From: an uncultured Prevotella sp.
GTDB taxonomy: Bacteria > Bacteroidota > Bacteroidia > Bacteroidales > Bacteroidaceae
Assembly: GCA_905196835.1 (NCBI GenBank)
Contig: CAJJWN010000007.1
Span: 31,608-95,607, forward strand
Length of the DNA: 64,000 nt
Reading direction: 5' to 3'
Of the stretch, positions 1 to 7,595 are shown one piece after another (the stretch's first letter is position 1; the number at the start of each line of letters is the position of its first letter). Under the pieces are notes generated by a model, which had not been told where the DNA came from, did no database searches, and saw only the letters and a program-made list of their open reading frames with translations. Made by a program: the position numbers and the translations under genes.

Positions 1-2
1 AG

Positions 3-1790
3 CGCAGCGTGCCTGACACCGCCGCGCTGCGCTGGCGGCACGTGCAGGGCTACCTCTCGGCGCAGAAGCAGACGCCGAGGGTGCGCGGCATGGCAGCCTT
101 CCTGCTCAACGCCAAGGGCAGTTACTACTACAAGCTGCACTTCGAACCGGGCAAGGCCATCGGCGCCTACCGCGAAGCTTACGGCCTGCTCTTCGGCAGC
201 GACTGCGAATATCGCCTGCCCGACGTGTGCGCCAACCTGGGCGACGCTTACGTGGCGGCCAACGACATGCCTTATGCTGCGTGGTGGTACCGCCGCGCTT
301 TGTTCCTGGCCGACTCGCTGCGACTGCCCGACCGCGAATACGCCAGCCTCTACATGGGCCTCGGGCGCATATACCTCAACCTCGGAGACTTCGACCTTGC
401 AGGCGAGTGTTACCGCACGGCTGATGCCAAATTCAGCCTGCTGCCGCTCAACATGCAGCTCTACTTCCTCAACAACTACGGCAACTACTATTACTACCAG
501 GCCGATTACCGCGGGGCGGAGGCCGTCTTCACCCGTATGCGCCGCCTGCTCGAGCGCAACGGTATGCAGCAGAGCTACGAGATGTACCTGTGCAAACTCA
601 ACATGGCCGACGTAATGCTCAACCTCGGACGCACACGTGAGGCGCGCCGCCTTGTCGGCGAAGCCTATGCGTATTTCAGCAAGATAGGCGACGCCACGGC
701 CATTTACTACTGCCACACCATACAGATGGGCCTCGCGCTCAAGGCGGGCGACAACGCCGCCGTGAGCCGCCTGCTCGCCCTGGAGGACACTGCCGCAACC
801 ATAGACTATAACATGGAGAACATACGCAGCCGCTACCTGCGCGAGTATTACGTCGAGAAGGGCGACTACAAGGCCGCGTACCGCAACCTGAGCGACGACA
901 TACGCCGCAACGACTCGCTGAAACACAGCATAGCGAACATGCGCGCCTCGGAGATAATGATGCGCTACGAGCAGGACACCTTGACGCTGCATCACCAGAT
1001 GGAGATGCAGGCCAAGGACGCCGACATACACGAGGCGCGCCTCGGCCTGTACATAGGCGTGCTCACGGCAGCCGCCTTCGCCCTGCTGCTTCTATACGGT
1101 TTCACGTGGTCGAGGAAGCGAAGGCTGCAGCTGCACATGCAGTTATTGCAGCTAAGGCTCGTCAACGTGCGCTCACGCATATCGCCCCACTTCATATTCA
1201 ACGTGCTCAACAACCGCATATCAGGCGCAAGCCGTGACGACGCCGACGAACTGATGGGGCTGGTGAGGCTCATCCGCGCCAACCTCAACATGTCGGGCCG
1301 GTACTACGTTTCGCTGAAAGAAGAGCTTGACTTCGTAAGGTATTACGTGAGCGTTGAGAGCAAGTGCGTGGACGGAGGGCTTGACTTCAGCGTCAGCGCG
1401 CCGCCCGACGACGTGCTCGAAGGCATCAACGTGCCGTCCATGTTCATACAAATACTCGTGGAGAACGCCATAAAGCACGGCCTTAAACGCCGCGAGGGGA
1501 GCAAACGTCTGCGCGTAACGGTTACCGTGGACGGCCGCGATTGCCGCATAGCGGTGACCGACAACGGCACGGGCTTCGACATACGGCACGGCGACCCGTC
1601 GTCAACCGGCACGGGACTGAAGGTAATCCGCAGCACAATCAGCCTTGTCAACCACGGCAGCAAGCGCAAGATAAGGCTCGCGATAAGGAACTTGCACGGT
1701 GCCGGAGGCGGCGTTGAGGGCTGCGAGGTGACGGTAACCATACCCCTGGGGATGAGGCTCCCGGGGCTGAAAGGCATTGAAACGAACTGA
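3..1790 (+). CDS. LytS-type sensor histidine kinase with TPR repeats (5' end outside window)
   Basis: This is a membrane sensor kinase that pairs with the response regulator 3 bases downstream. The frame is open to the window edge; a GTG at 9 is only the first internal candidate start, so the N-terminus and any signal sequence are missing. The first ~300 residues are helical repeats of TPR type, rich in Tyr/Ala/Leu (for example GDAYVAANDMPYAAWWYRRA), probably periplasmic. One transmembrane segment follows near residues 345-367 (LGLYIGVLTAAAFALLLLYG). The cytoplasmic part carries the His_kinase (LytS/YehU) H-box SPHFIFNVLNN near residue 394 and the ATPase N-box LVENAIKHG near 485, then DNGTGFD and GTGLKV G-boxes. 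The signal sensed cannot be told from sequence. Antisense reading frames here are shadows. Confidence 0.9.
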   Translation, partial: RSVPDTAALRWRHVQGYLSAQKQTPRVRGMAAFLLNAKGSYYYKLHFEPGKAIGAYREAYGLLFGSDCEYRLPDVCANLGDAYVAANDMPYAAWWYRRALFLADSLRLPDREYASLYMGLGRIYLNLGDFDLAGECYRTADAKFSLLPLNMQLYFLNNYGNYYYYQADYRGAEAVFTRMRRLLERNGMQQSYEMYLCKLNMADVMLNLGRTREARRLVGEAYAYFSKIGDATAIYYCHTIQMGLALKAGDNAAVSRLLALEDTAATIDYNMENIRSRYLREYYVEKGDYKAAYRNLSDDIRRNDSLKHSIANMRASEIMMRYEQDTLTLHHQMEMQAKDADIHEARLGLYIGVLTAAAFALLLLYGFTWSRKRRLQLHMQLLQLRLVNVRSRISPHFIFNVLNNRISGASRDDADELMGLVRLIRANLNMSGRYYVSLKEELDFVRYYVSVESKCVDGGLDFSVSAPPDDVLEGINVPSMFIQILVENAIKHGLKRREGSKRLRVTVTVDGRDCRIAVTDNGTGFDIRHGDPSSTGTGLKVIRSTISLVNHGSKRKIRLAIRNLHGAGGGVEGCEVTVTIPLGMRLPGLKGIETN

Positions 1791-1793
1791 GAA

Positions 1794-2546
1794 ATGATAA
1801 ACGCTATAATCGTAGACGACACTCCGGCGGCCATAACCGACCTGGCCGCGAAGCTTGGAAAGTATGAAGACGTTACGCTGGCGGCCACCGCCACCTGCGG
1901 CGAGGACGGCATAGGGCAGGTGATGAGGTACAAGCCCGAGTTGCTGTTCCTCGACATGGAGCTGCCCGACATGACCGGTTTGCAGTTTCTCGAGCGGCTG
2001 AAGGAGGAGACAGACTTCTGGTGTTACGTCGTAATCTACACCGCTTACAGCGACTATATGCTGCCCGCGTTCAGGAACAGGGCGTTCGACTTCCTGCTGA
2101 AACCTGTCGACGAGGCCGAGCTTGACACCATAATGGCGCGCTTCCAGGCCGACAGGCAGAGCGGCGAGGCGCGCCGACGGCAGGACGACGCGGTAAAGCG
2201 CGAGGGCGGAAAGCTGCTGTTTTACACCAACGCCGTTGACTTCCGACTGGTGCGCATACGCGACATCTGCGTGTTCCACTACGACCACGAGGCGCGCGTA
2301 TGGACCGTGCTGGCGGCCGGGTGCGACCGTCCGCTGCGCCTGAAGCGCGGCGTAAGCAAGGACGTGTTGCTGGGGATAGACGACAGCTTCGTGCAGGTGA
2401 GCCAGAAGTTCATCATCAACATTAATTACCTGCTTGAGGTTTGCGACAACATCTGCCGCTTTTATCCGCCCTTTGAGGATATCGACTACGTGAAGGTTGG
2501 CCGCTTTTTCCGCCGCAAGCTGATAAGCCGGTACAATGCGTTGTAA
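1794..2546 (+). CDS. LytTR-family response regulator
   Basis: This is a 250-residue cytoplasmic transcriptional regulator, partner of the kinase that ends 3 bases upstream, so the two are surely co-transcribed. The N-terminal receiver has the acidic pair in IIVDDTPAA, the phospho-acceptor Asp54 in LLFLDMELPD and the conserved Lys103 in LLKPVDE. The C-terminal ~110 residues are a LytTR DNA-binding domain (LLFYTNAVDFRLVRIRDI; FVQVSQKFIININYL), which binds direct-repeat sites. Such kinase/LytTR pairs are common in Bacteroidetes, and their targets are not evident here. The gene ends in a strong bidirectional terminator. Confidence 0.93.
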   Translation: MINAIIVDDTPAAITDLAAKLGKYEDVTLAATATCGEDGIGQVMRYKPELLFLDMELPDMTGLQFLERLKEETDFWCYVVIYTAYSDYMLPAFRNRAFDFLLKPVDEAELDTIMARFQADRQSGEARRRQDDAVKREGGKLLFYTNAVDFRLVRIRDICVFHYDHEARVWTVLAAGCDRPLRLKRGVSKDVLLGIDDSFVQVSQKFIININYLLEVCDNICRFYPPFEDIDYVKVGRFFRRKLISRYNAL

Positions 2547-2573
2547 GTAAAATAGTGGGATATAGGCATACAA

Positions 2574-2605
2574 AAAGCGTCACGGACAACCGTCCGTGAC
2601 GCTTT
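2574..2605. terminator. Bidirectional intrinsic terminator
   Basis: A perfect 14-bp inverted repeat (2574-2587 and 2592-2605, stem AAAGCGTCACGGAC, 4-nt loop) has A-rich sequence on the left and a T-run on the right. It separates the convergent response regulator and outer-membrane barrel genes. Confidence 0.9.
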
Positions 2606-2623
2606 GTTTTTTCAACAGATGTG

Positions 2624-3139
2624 TTAGAACCTTACACCTACGCGGAAGAAGAAGTCGCCGGGCTTGCTATCCATGCCCCATGAATCTTTCTTTAAGAGGT
2701 TGCAGAAACCATACTCGTAGCCGATTTTCAGCGAGAGGAACTTCCATCCGGCAACGACGCCGCCCTGCCAACCGAAGTCTACGGTATTGGTTTCAGGTAT
2801 GTCGTCGTCTGCTACCATGAAGCCCAGGTAAGGACCTGTGAAGATGCCTACCTTGGCCTCGTCAGCCTGTACAAAGTTCCAAGCGGCGTTTCCTTCCAAC
2901 TGGATGAAACCCGGGTCCCAGTCTTTCGCACCCTTGGTAGTGTAAGAAACGCCTGCCGACCAGTCGAAAGCGTCAGCTATTGGAGCAGTGTAAGATACGC
3001 CTATGTTCAGCGCCTTGAACTCTGAATCAGCATCGGTGATGTTGGCAACGTTGCCACCCCACCATACGGTCCAGTTCTTCTGTGCACTTGCGCCTACCGC
3101 AACTATTGCGAAGAGCGCTACCATCAATAACTTTTTCAT
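2624..3139 (-). CDS. Small outer-membrane beta-barrel protein
   Basis: This is a 171-residue protein with a clear signal peptide (MKKLLMVALFAIVAVGASAQ, cut after SAQ). The mature chain consists of alternating hydrophobic and polar strands with Gly/aromatic turns (AKVGIFTGPYLGFMV, WQGGVVAGWKFLSLKIGYEYG) and ends in Arg-Phe with aromatic residues near the C-terminus, as in porin-family eight-strand barrels. It probably sits in the outer membrane, and no substrate can be assigned. It is monocistronic: it has its own promoter upstream and faces the terminator at 2574-2605. Confidence 0.8.
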   Translation of the reverse strand: MKKLLMVALFAIVAVGASAQKNWTVWWGGNVANITDADSEFKALNIGVSYTAPIADAFDWSAGVSYTTKGAKDWDPGFIQLEGNAAWNFVQADEAKVGIFTGPYLGFMVADDDIPETNTVDFGWQGGVVAGWKFLSLKIGYEYGFCNLLKKDSWGMDSKPGDFFFRVGVRF

Positions 3140-3182
3140 AATGATACAAGTTTTGGTTAAAGATAAATAAACTTAACTATTG

Positions 3183-3214
3183 CAAAGATACGAGTTTTGA
3201 TTTAAAGTTCCAAA
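3183..3214 (-). promoter_or_regulatory. Bacteroidetes-type promoter of the outer-membrane barrel gene
   Basis: On the minus strand a -33 box TTTG (3211-3214) and a -7 box TATCTTTG (3183-3190) are separated by 20 bp. This matches the TTTG-N19/20-TAnnTTTG promoter of Bacteroidetes. The start codon is about 44 bases downstream. Confidence 0.8.
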
Positions 3215-3344
3215 CATGCCGGCTGCTTTTTTGTCATAATGTGTCATAAATGTGGATTAAAGTGTAATGATTTGTGCTTATTCGGCGAAAATTTATAAGT
3301 TGCCTGCCGCGTGGCGGTTTGCCGCACGGAACAATGGCCGCCGG

Positions 3345-3600
3345 GGTGCACCGTGAAGGCCGTCTTTACGCCTCGTAATGACGGCCTTCACGGTGCGTAA
3401 TGACGGTCTTTGCTTGTCGTTTGGACGGCTTTCATTCCTTGGCTTGTAACCCGTTGACAGCCAGTATGTTACAAAACGCCTTGCAAAAGGCCGTCTTTTA
3501 GCCCCTAAAAGGCGGCCTTTTGAACGCTGAAAGACGGTCTTTTACAAGGCGAGAGGCCGCCTTTTGCAAAGCCTCCGGCAACGGGCGGTTTCCTGCGGGG
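3345..3600. repeat. Cluster of hairpin-forming GACGGCCTTT-type repeats
   Basis: In the 540-bp gap between the barrel gene and the nitroreductase, about 250 bp is made of variants of GACGGCCTTT and its complement. One pair is a perfect 17-bp inverted repeat (3348-3364 with 3380-3396). Another (3485-3501 with 3505-3521) pairs over 17 bp with one G-T pair and a 3-nt loop. Further copies follow near 3530-3570. No reading frame here looks coding. It may be an extragenic palindromic repeat family or a chain of RNA stem-loops. Confidence 0.7.
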
Positions 3601-3623
3601 CCGTTTTTTAGCCTGCGCAGGCA

Positions 3624-3653
3624 TTGCCGTGTGGCGGAAAATGACTAACTTTG
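3624..3653 (+). promoter_or_regulatory. Promoter of the nitroreductase gene
   Basis: TTG (3624-3626), a 19-bp spacer and TAACTTTG (3646-3653) match the Bacteroidetes consensus. The ATG lies 28 bases downstream, after a purine-rich stretch. Confidence 0.7.
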
Positions 3654-3681
3654 CGCTTGCATTAATAAATAAGGTGAAACT

Positions 3682-4422
3682 ATGAAGACTATAAACACGA
3701 GGCGGAGCATCCGCAAATATTCAGACAAGGAAGTGACCGACGAGCTGCTGAACAGGCTCCTCGACGAGGCCGCGCGCACGCAGACCATGGGCAACATGCA
3801 GCTGTACAGCGTCATCGTGACGCGCTCGCAGGAGATGAAGGAGCGGCTTGCGCCGGCGCATTTCAACCAGCCGATGGTTACCGGGGCGCCCGTGGTGCTT
3901 ACGGTGTGCGCCGACTTCAACCGCGCCAGCCGCTGGTGCCGCCTGCGCAAGGCCGAGCCGGGCTATGACAACCTGCTCTCGTTCATCAACGCGGCCACCG
4001 ACGCGCTGCTCTACACGCAGACTTTCTGCAACCTGGCGGAAGAAGAGGGCCTGGGCCTGTGCTTCCTCGGCACCACCGTCTACCAGCCGCAGCAGCTCAT
4101 CGACATACTCGGGCTGCCCCGGCTCGTCATGCCCGTGGCTACGCTCACCGTAGGCTGGCCTGCCGAGGAGCCGCCGCTGAGCGACCGCCTGCCGCTCGCC
4201 TCGTTCGTGCACGGCGAGACATACCACGACTATTCGCCCGAAGACATCGACCGATACTACGGCCCCAAGGAGGCGTTGGAGGAGAACCGCGAGTTCGTCC
4301 GCATAAACAACAAGGAGACGCTGGCGCAAGTCTTCACCGACATACGCTATACCAAGAAGGACAACGAGGCCATGTCAGCCGGCATGATGGAGGCCTTGCG
4401 GAGGCAGGGATTTATTGAGTGA
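3682..4422 (+). CDS. Nitroreductase-family FMN oxidoreductase
   Basis: This 246-residue cytoplasmic flavoprotein is of the NfsA/Frp-like nitroreductase type, which transfers electrons from NAD(P)H through FMN to nitro-aromatics, quinones or similar acceptors. The FMN-phosphate-binding start NTRRSIRKYSDKEV is at residues 4-17, GNMQLYS with the flavin-contacting Asn/Met is near 37-43, and FLGTTVYQPQQL sits in the middle. The C-terminal tail (KDNEAMSAGMMEALRRQGF) is typical. The ATG at 3682 fits the upstream promoter. It is monocistronic, and its physiological substrate is unknown. Confidence 0.88.
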   Translation: MKTINTRRSIRKYSDKEVTDELLNRLLDEAARTQTMGNMQLYSVIVTRSQEMKERLAPAHFNQPMVTGAPVVLTVCADFNRASRWCRLRKAEPGYDNLLSFINAATDALLYTQTFCNLAEEEGLGLCFLGTTVYQPQQLIDILGLPRLVMPVATLTVGWPAEEPPLSDRLPLASFVHGETYHDYSPEDIDRYYGPKEALEENREFVRINNKETLAQVFTDIRYTKKDNEAMSAGMMEALRRQGFIE

Positions 4423-4428
4423 GGTCGT

Positions 4429-4627
4429 GCGGTTGTAAGGTTTTACGGTCTTACGGCGGTTATGCGGTTTTAGGTTATGCGGTCTTACGGTCGTTAGGTT
4501 ATACGGTGTCGCGGTTATATGGTTATGCGGTTGTAACCGTAAACCGTATAACCTAATGACCGTAAGACCGCATAACCGCCGTAAGAAACATGCACATTAA
4601 CTTGGTAATGTGCATGTTTCTTACGGC
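4429..4627. repeat. Nested direct and inverted repeats with a perfect 22-bp hairpin
   Basis: Downstream of the nitroreductase lies a block of GGTTATGCGGT/TCTTACGG variants. Positions 4473-4507 pair with 4543-4577 over 35 bp with one mismatch. Directly next to this, 4578-4599 and 4606-4627 form a perfect 22-bp inverted repeat around the loop ACTTGG. The block may end the nitroreductase transcript, but there is no T-run, and its size suggests a repeat element rather than a simple terminator. Confidence 0.75.
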
Positions 4628-5051
4628 AAAGTAATAAAAAATGTAAAACAATTGCATTTTCTTGCCGGAATATTTGGAAGTGTAAGAAAATATCACTATC
4701 TTTATGGCAGAAAACAAAGAAACACAACATAGGTTGTCAGCGGTCTCGCACAGAATGGAAAGAAATGTCAGAACAACTCTGATATATTAGACAACTGATG
4801 AACGTGTGATGTACTTTCGAGTAACGGGGAGCCGGCGAAAGATGGTAAATGTTTGATGTCATGGAGATGTTTTTTCACTAAGATGAGAGGGAAGGAATAA
4901 GGACAAGTTGTTGATATGGATGTTTTTAATTAATGGTTAAGCGGACTTCCTGTTACTGAACTAAACCAAAAGAGGATGCGTCATGGCGCGAAGCATGGCG
5001 CACCCTCTTCTTTTTGCGCCGGCGTGCAGGCGCGTTATGTTTTGCAAGATT
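4628..5051. other. Non-coding stretch upstream of nhaA, with a terminator-like hairpin
   Basis: No convincing gene is present. A TATCTTTA box lies near 4697. At 4971-5008 an imperfect stem (AGAGG-TGCG-CATG pairing with GCATGGCGCA-CCTCT) is followed by TTCTTTTTG and resembles an intrinsic terminator or attenuator in the nhaA leader. This hairpin argues against starting nhaA at the upstream in-frame ATG at 4983. Confidence 0.5.
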
Positions 5052-6365
5052 ATGACAAACAGATACCAAAAGAAAATCAGCCGCGGCCTGGTTATGCCGC
5101 TTCAGCATTTCATCCAAAGGGAAAAGTCGGCCGGAGTGGTGCTCGGCCTTAGCATCGTCATAGCCATGCTGCTGGCCAATTCGCCGTGGAGCGAGGAGTA
5201 TTTTCACCTGTTCGAGCACAAGCTCGGCTTCGTGTTCAACGGCGAGCCGTACCTATACTACTCGCTGCACCACTGGATTAACGACGGACTGATGTCGATG
5301 TTCTTCTTCGTCGTGGGGCTTGAGCTCAAGCGCGAGTTCATCGGCGGCGAGCTGGCCGACCCTCGTAACACCATCCTTCCGATAGGCGCCGCCGTGGCAG
5401 GGATGCTCGTCCCCGCGCTAATCTACACCGCATTGAACGCCGGAACGCCGTCGGCCGGAGGCTGGGGCATACCTATGGCTACCGACATCGCGTTCTCCCT
5501 GGCGGTAATCTACGCCCTCGGCGACCGCGTTCCGCTGGCCGCCAAGGTGTTCTTGACGACCCTCGCCATCGTTGACGACCTCGGGGCGGTGGTCGTTATA
5601 GCGTTGTTCTACACGTCTGAAATCTCCGTCGTCAACATAGCTGTCGGCCTTGCGTTCCTCCTTGTGATGTTCGCCGCCAACAGGATGGGCGTAAAGAACG
5701 TAGTGTTCTACGGCCTTCTGGGCATCGGCGGAGTGTGGGTTGCCTTCCTTATGTCGGGCATCCACGCCACCATAGCCGCCGTATTGGCCGCCTTCGTGAT
5801 ACCTGCCGACGCCCGTCTGCCCGAGCCTTTGTACATCAAGCGGGCGGCAAACAACCTGCGGCGGTTCGCCAGCATAAAGCCAAACAACGTCTCGACGCTC
5901 GAGCATGAGCAGGTGGAAGTAATCGCGGACATGATGAACGACACGCGCGACGCTATCCCTCCGTCGCAGCGTCTGGAGCACGCCATGCACCCGTTCGTGT
6001 CGTTCGTCGTAATGCCTGTGTTCGCTTTGGCAAACGCCGGGGTGTCTTTCGCCGGGCTGGACGTGCAGACCGTCTTCTCAACCAACGTCGCCTTGGGCGT
6101 AGCCTTGGGGCTTTTGCTCGGCAAACCGCTCGGCATCATGCTCTCCACTTACATCCTCGTGCGCCTCGGAGTGGCTAAGAAGACCGGGGCGTTGACCCTC
6201 CGCCGCGTCGCCGGTCTTGGCTTCCTGGCCTCCATCGGGTTCACGATGTCGATGTTCATATCCACCCTTGCCTTCACCGACGACACCATGTTGCTGCAAG
6301 CCAAGCTTGGTATTTTCGCCGCGTCAATCATCGGCGGCATCGTCGGTTACCGCCTGCTGAAATGA
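5052..6365 (+). CDS. nhaA: Na+/H+ antiporter NhaA
   Basis: This inner-membrane antiporter exchanges cytoplasmic Na+ for external H+ and supports pH and sodium homeostasis. It has about 437 residues and 11-12 hydrophobic segments. Hallmarks seen are the Asp pair of the transport site in LAIVDDLGAVVVIALF, the early WINDGLMSMFFFVVGLELKRE signature, GIHATIAAVLAAF, and the late GLGFLASIGFTMSMFIS segment. The chain is slightly longer than the ~390 residues of E. coli NhaA, mainly in a central loop (VIPADARLPEPLYIKRAANN and following). I place the start at ATG 5052 (MTNRYQKK) because the longer frame from 4983 would translate the leader hairpin. A terminator follows immediately. Confidence 0.95.
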   Translation: MTNRYQKKISRGLVMPLQHFIQREKSAGVVLGLSIVIAMLLANSPWSEEYFHLFEHKLGFVFNGEPYLYYSLHHWINDGLMSMFFFVVGLELKREFIGGELADPRNTILPIGAAVAGMLVPALIYTALNAGTPSAGGWGIPMATDIAFSLAVIYALGDRVPLAAKVFLTTLAIVDDLGAVVVIALFYTSEISVVNIAVGLAFLLVMFAANRMGVKNVVFYGLLGIGGVWVAFLMSGIHATIAAVLAAFVIPADARLPEPLYIKRAANNLRRFASIKPNNVSTLEHEQVEVIADMMNDTRDAIPPSQRLEHAMHPFVSFVVMPVFALANAGVSFAGLDVQTVFSTNVALGVALGLLLGKPLGIMLSTYILVRLGVAKKTGALTLRRVAGLGFLASIGFTMSMFISTLAFTDDTMLLQAKLGIFAASIIGGIVGYRLLK

Positions 6366-6375
6366 TAAAAGATAA

Positions 6376-6407
6376 AATCCAGAAGCCCGGATACGGACTT
6401 CTGGATT
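6376..6407. terminator. Intrinsic terminator between nhaA and a convergent gene
   Basis: A 10-bp inverted repeat (AATCCAGAAG at 6376-6385 pairing with 6398-6407) is flanked by A/T-rich sequence. It overlaps the last bases of the convergent minus-strand gene and probably serves both directions. Confidence 0.75.
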
Positions 6408-7461
6408 ATTGCATCAGGCCTCCTTCCACATAGAATACCAGATTACTTATGCCGTCACCACGCTTTTTGCTGTCTTTAAGGTTGCCCGGCACAGTGAAAA
6501 TCCTGTCCTTCTCCATTCTGTCCATCAGCTCCCACATTACTTCATGGTACAGTGCAACGGTGGCTACTGTCTCTTCTTTGATACCAAATTGTGACGACAT
6601 CGAGCCGCAATAGCCTTTCAACGCCGCGCTGATGTTCTCCGTCAGGCGGTTGACTGTTTGGTGGAAAGCGTCGTCTTGACGCTTAATTATCGGGAACAAG
6701 GCGTTGCCCTGCGCATCAACGAGGCCGTATTTCGCCAGCTTTTTGACAAGAGCCGGGTCGTTGATTTTGCCGTTCCGTCTTATTTCATTGGCGCATTCGT
6801 CCATCGTGTCGGGGCTTGGCGCGATGCCGCTGTCGGTGTATGTCAGGCACAAATCCTGCTCTCCGTAGCCGTTGGTGCCGTATTTCGCGCCCTGCCTCGG
6901 CTCGTACAGTATCCAGTAACAGCCGCTCCATGTGGCGTGTTGGCCTGCATCGTCGAACAGGAGGAGCTTCGTCCACATCCTGCCGTCAAGCAAATAAGAG
7001 AACATAAGGGACAAAGTGTTGGCCTGCCAACCCATGTCTTTTATGGTGTTTGCCAGCGAGATGAGGTCCTGTTTGTTCTTTCCGTAGATGTCGTCGGCCA
7101 CCGTTTTGCTGAAAATACGCAGCGAGTCGGTCTGCCGCTTGTCAAGTATAGGTATGGCCGTATGCCATTTCCCGCTGCTCTTTTCGATAATTCCGCCGAC
7201 CTCGAGCAGCATCAGCTGGCTGTCGGAACACTGTATTCCTTTGCCGCGGAGTTCACCGGCGGTCTGCGGAGTGCGCAGGTTGTAGGTTATTTCCCAGTTG
7301 TTGTCGGCGGTCACATAGTCGATAGGCTGGTGGCCGCTCAAGGCTACAAACTGCGTGGCTTCCCACTTTTCGTATGGCCGCAGCTGCTCTTGTGCGGCTG
7401 AATTGGCCGCCGCCAACGTTATGAAAGACATTGTTGTGGCTGATAAAAGATGCTTGAACAT
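6406..7461 (-). CDS. Secreted protein of unknown function
   Basis: I do not recognise this 351-residue family. The N-terminus is a signal peptide (MFKHLLSATTMSFITLAAANSAAQ) with no lipobox, so the product is probably periplasmic. The chain contains several Trp-rich and Tyr-rich segments (YEKWEATQFVAL, SGCYWILYEP, YHEVMWELMDRMEKD) and no metal-binding or hydrolase motif that I can name. It lies downstream of and in the same direction as the fumarase gene, but the stem-loop at 7488-7525 separates them, so it may have its own promoter. It convergently meets nhaA. Confidence 0.7.
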   Translation of the reverse strand: MFKHLLSATTMSFITLAAANSAAQEQLRPYEKWEATQFVALSGHQPIDYVTADNNWEITYNLRTPQTAGELRGKGIQCSDSQLMLLEVGGIIEKSSGKWHTAIPILDKRQTDSLRIFSKTVADDIYGKNKQDLISLANTIKDMGWQANTLSLMFSYLLDGRMWTKLLLFDDAGQHATWSGCYWILYEPRQGAKYGTNGYGEQDLCLTYTDSGIAPSPDTMDECANEIRRNGKINDPALVKKLAKYGLVDAQGNALFPIIKRQDDAFHQTVNRLTENISAALKGYCGSMSSQFGIKEETVATVALYHEVMWELMDRMEKDRIFTVPGNLKDSKKRGDGISNLVFYVEGGLMQ

Positions 7462-7487
7462 AATCTTGTTTTGGATTATACATAAAA

Positions 7488-7525
7488 CAACGGGCAGGCA
7501 AGGATGTTGTCTTTGTCTGCCCGTT
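7488..7525 (-). terminator. Stem-loop after the fumarase gene
   Basis: CGGGCAG/CTGCCCG arms (about 7490-7498 with 7517-7526) are separated by a 20-nt loop and followed on the minus strand by GTTTTATG. Between it and the fumarase stop are short direct repeats of TGACTTGTCTGC (7550-7590). Confidence 0.6.
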
Positions 7526-7595
7526 TATTTGGATTTTGTTACTTGTCAACTCGTGACTTGTCTGCTTGTCGCTTGTGACTTGTCTGCTTTTAAAC

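Noticed and set aside
1602-2573. Long minus-strand reading frame opposite the kinase and response regulator
   Set aside because: It is a shadow of the high-GC plus-strand genes; composition is odd (His/Val/Gln-rich) and no motif or start context is present.
4473-4627. Possible CRISPR array or tandem-repeat locus
   Set aside because: Repeats are inverted and overlapping, with no constant spacers and no cas genes nearby.
4515-4730. 71-codon minus-strand frame
   Set aside because: It falls within the hairpin repeat block and an AT-rich leader and has no coding signature.
6658-7401. Plus-strand frame opposite the secreted unknown protein
   Set aside because: The minus-strand product has a signal peptide and a sensible terminator arrangement; the plus-strand frame has neither.
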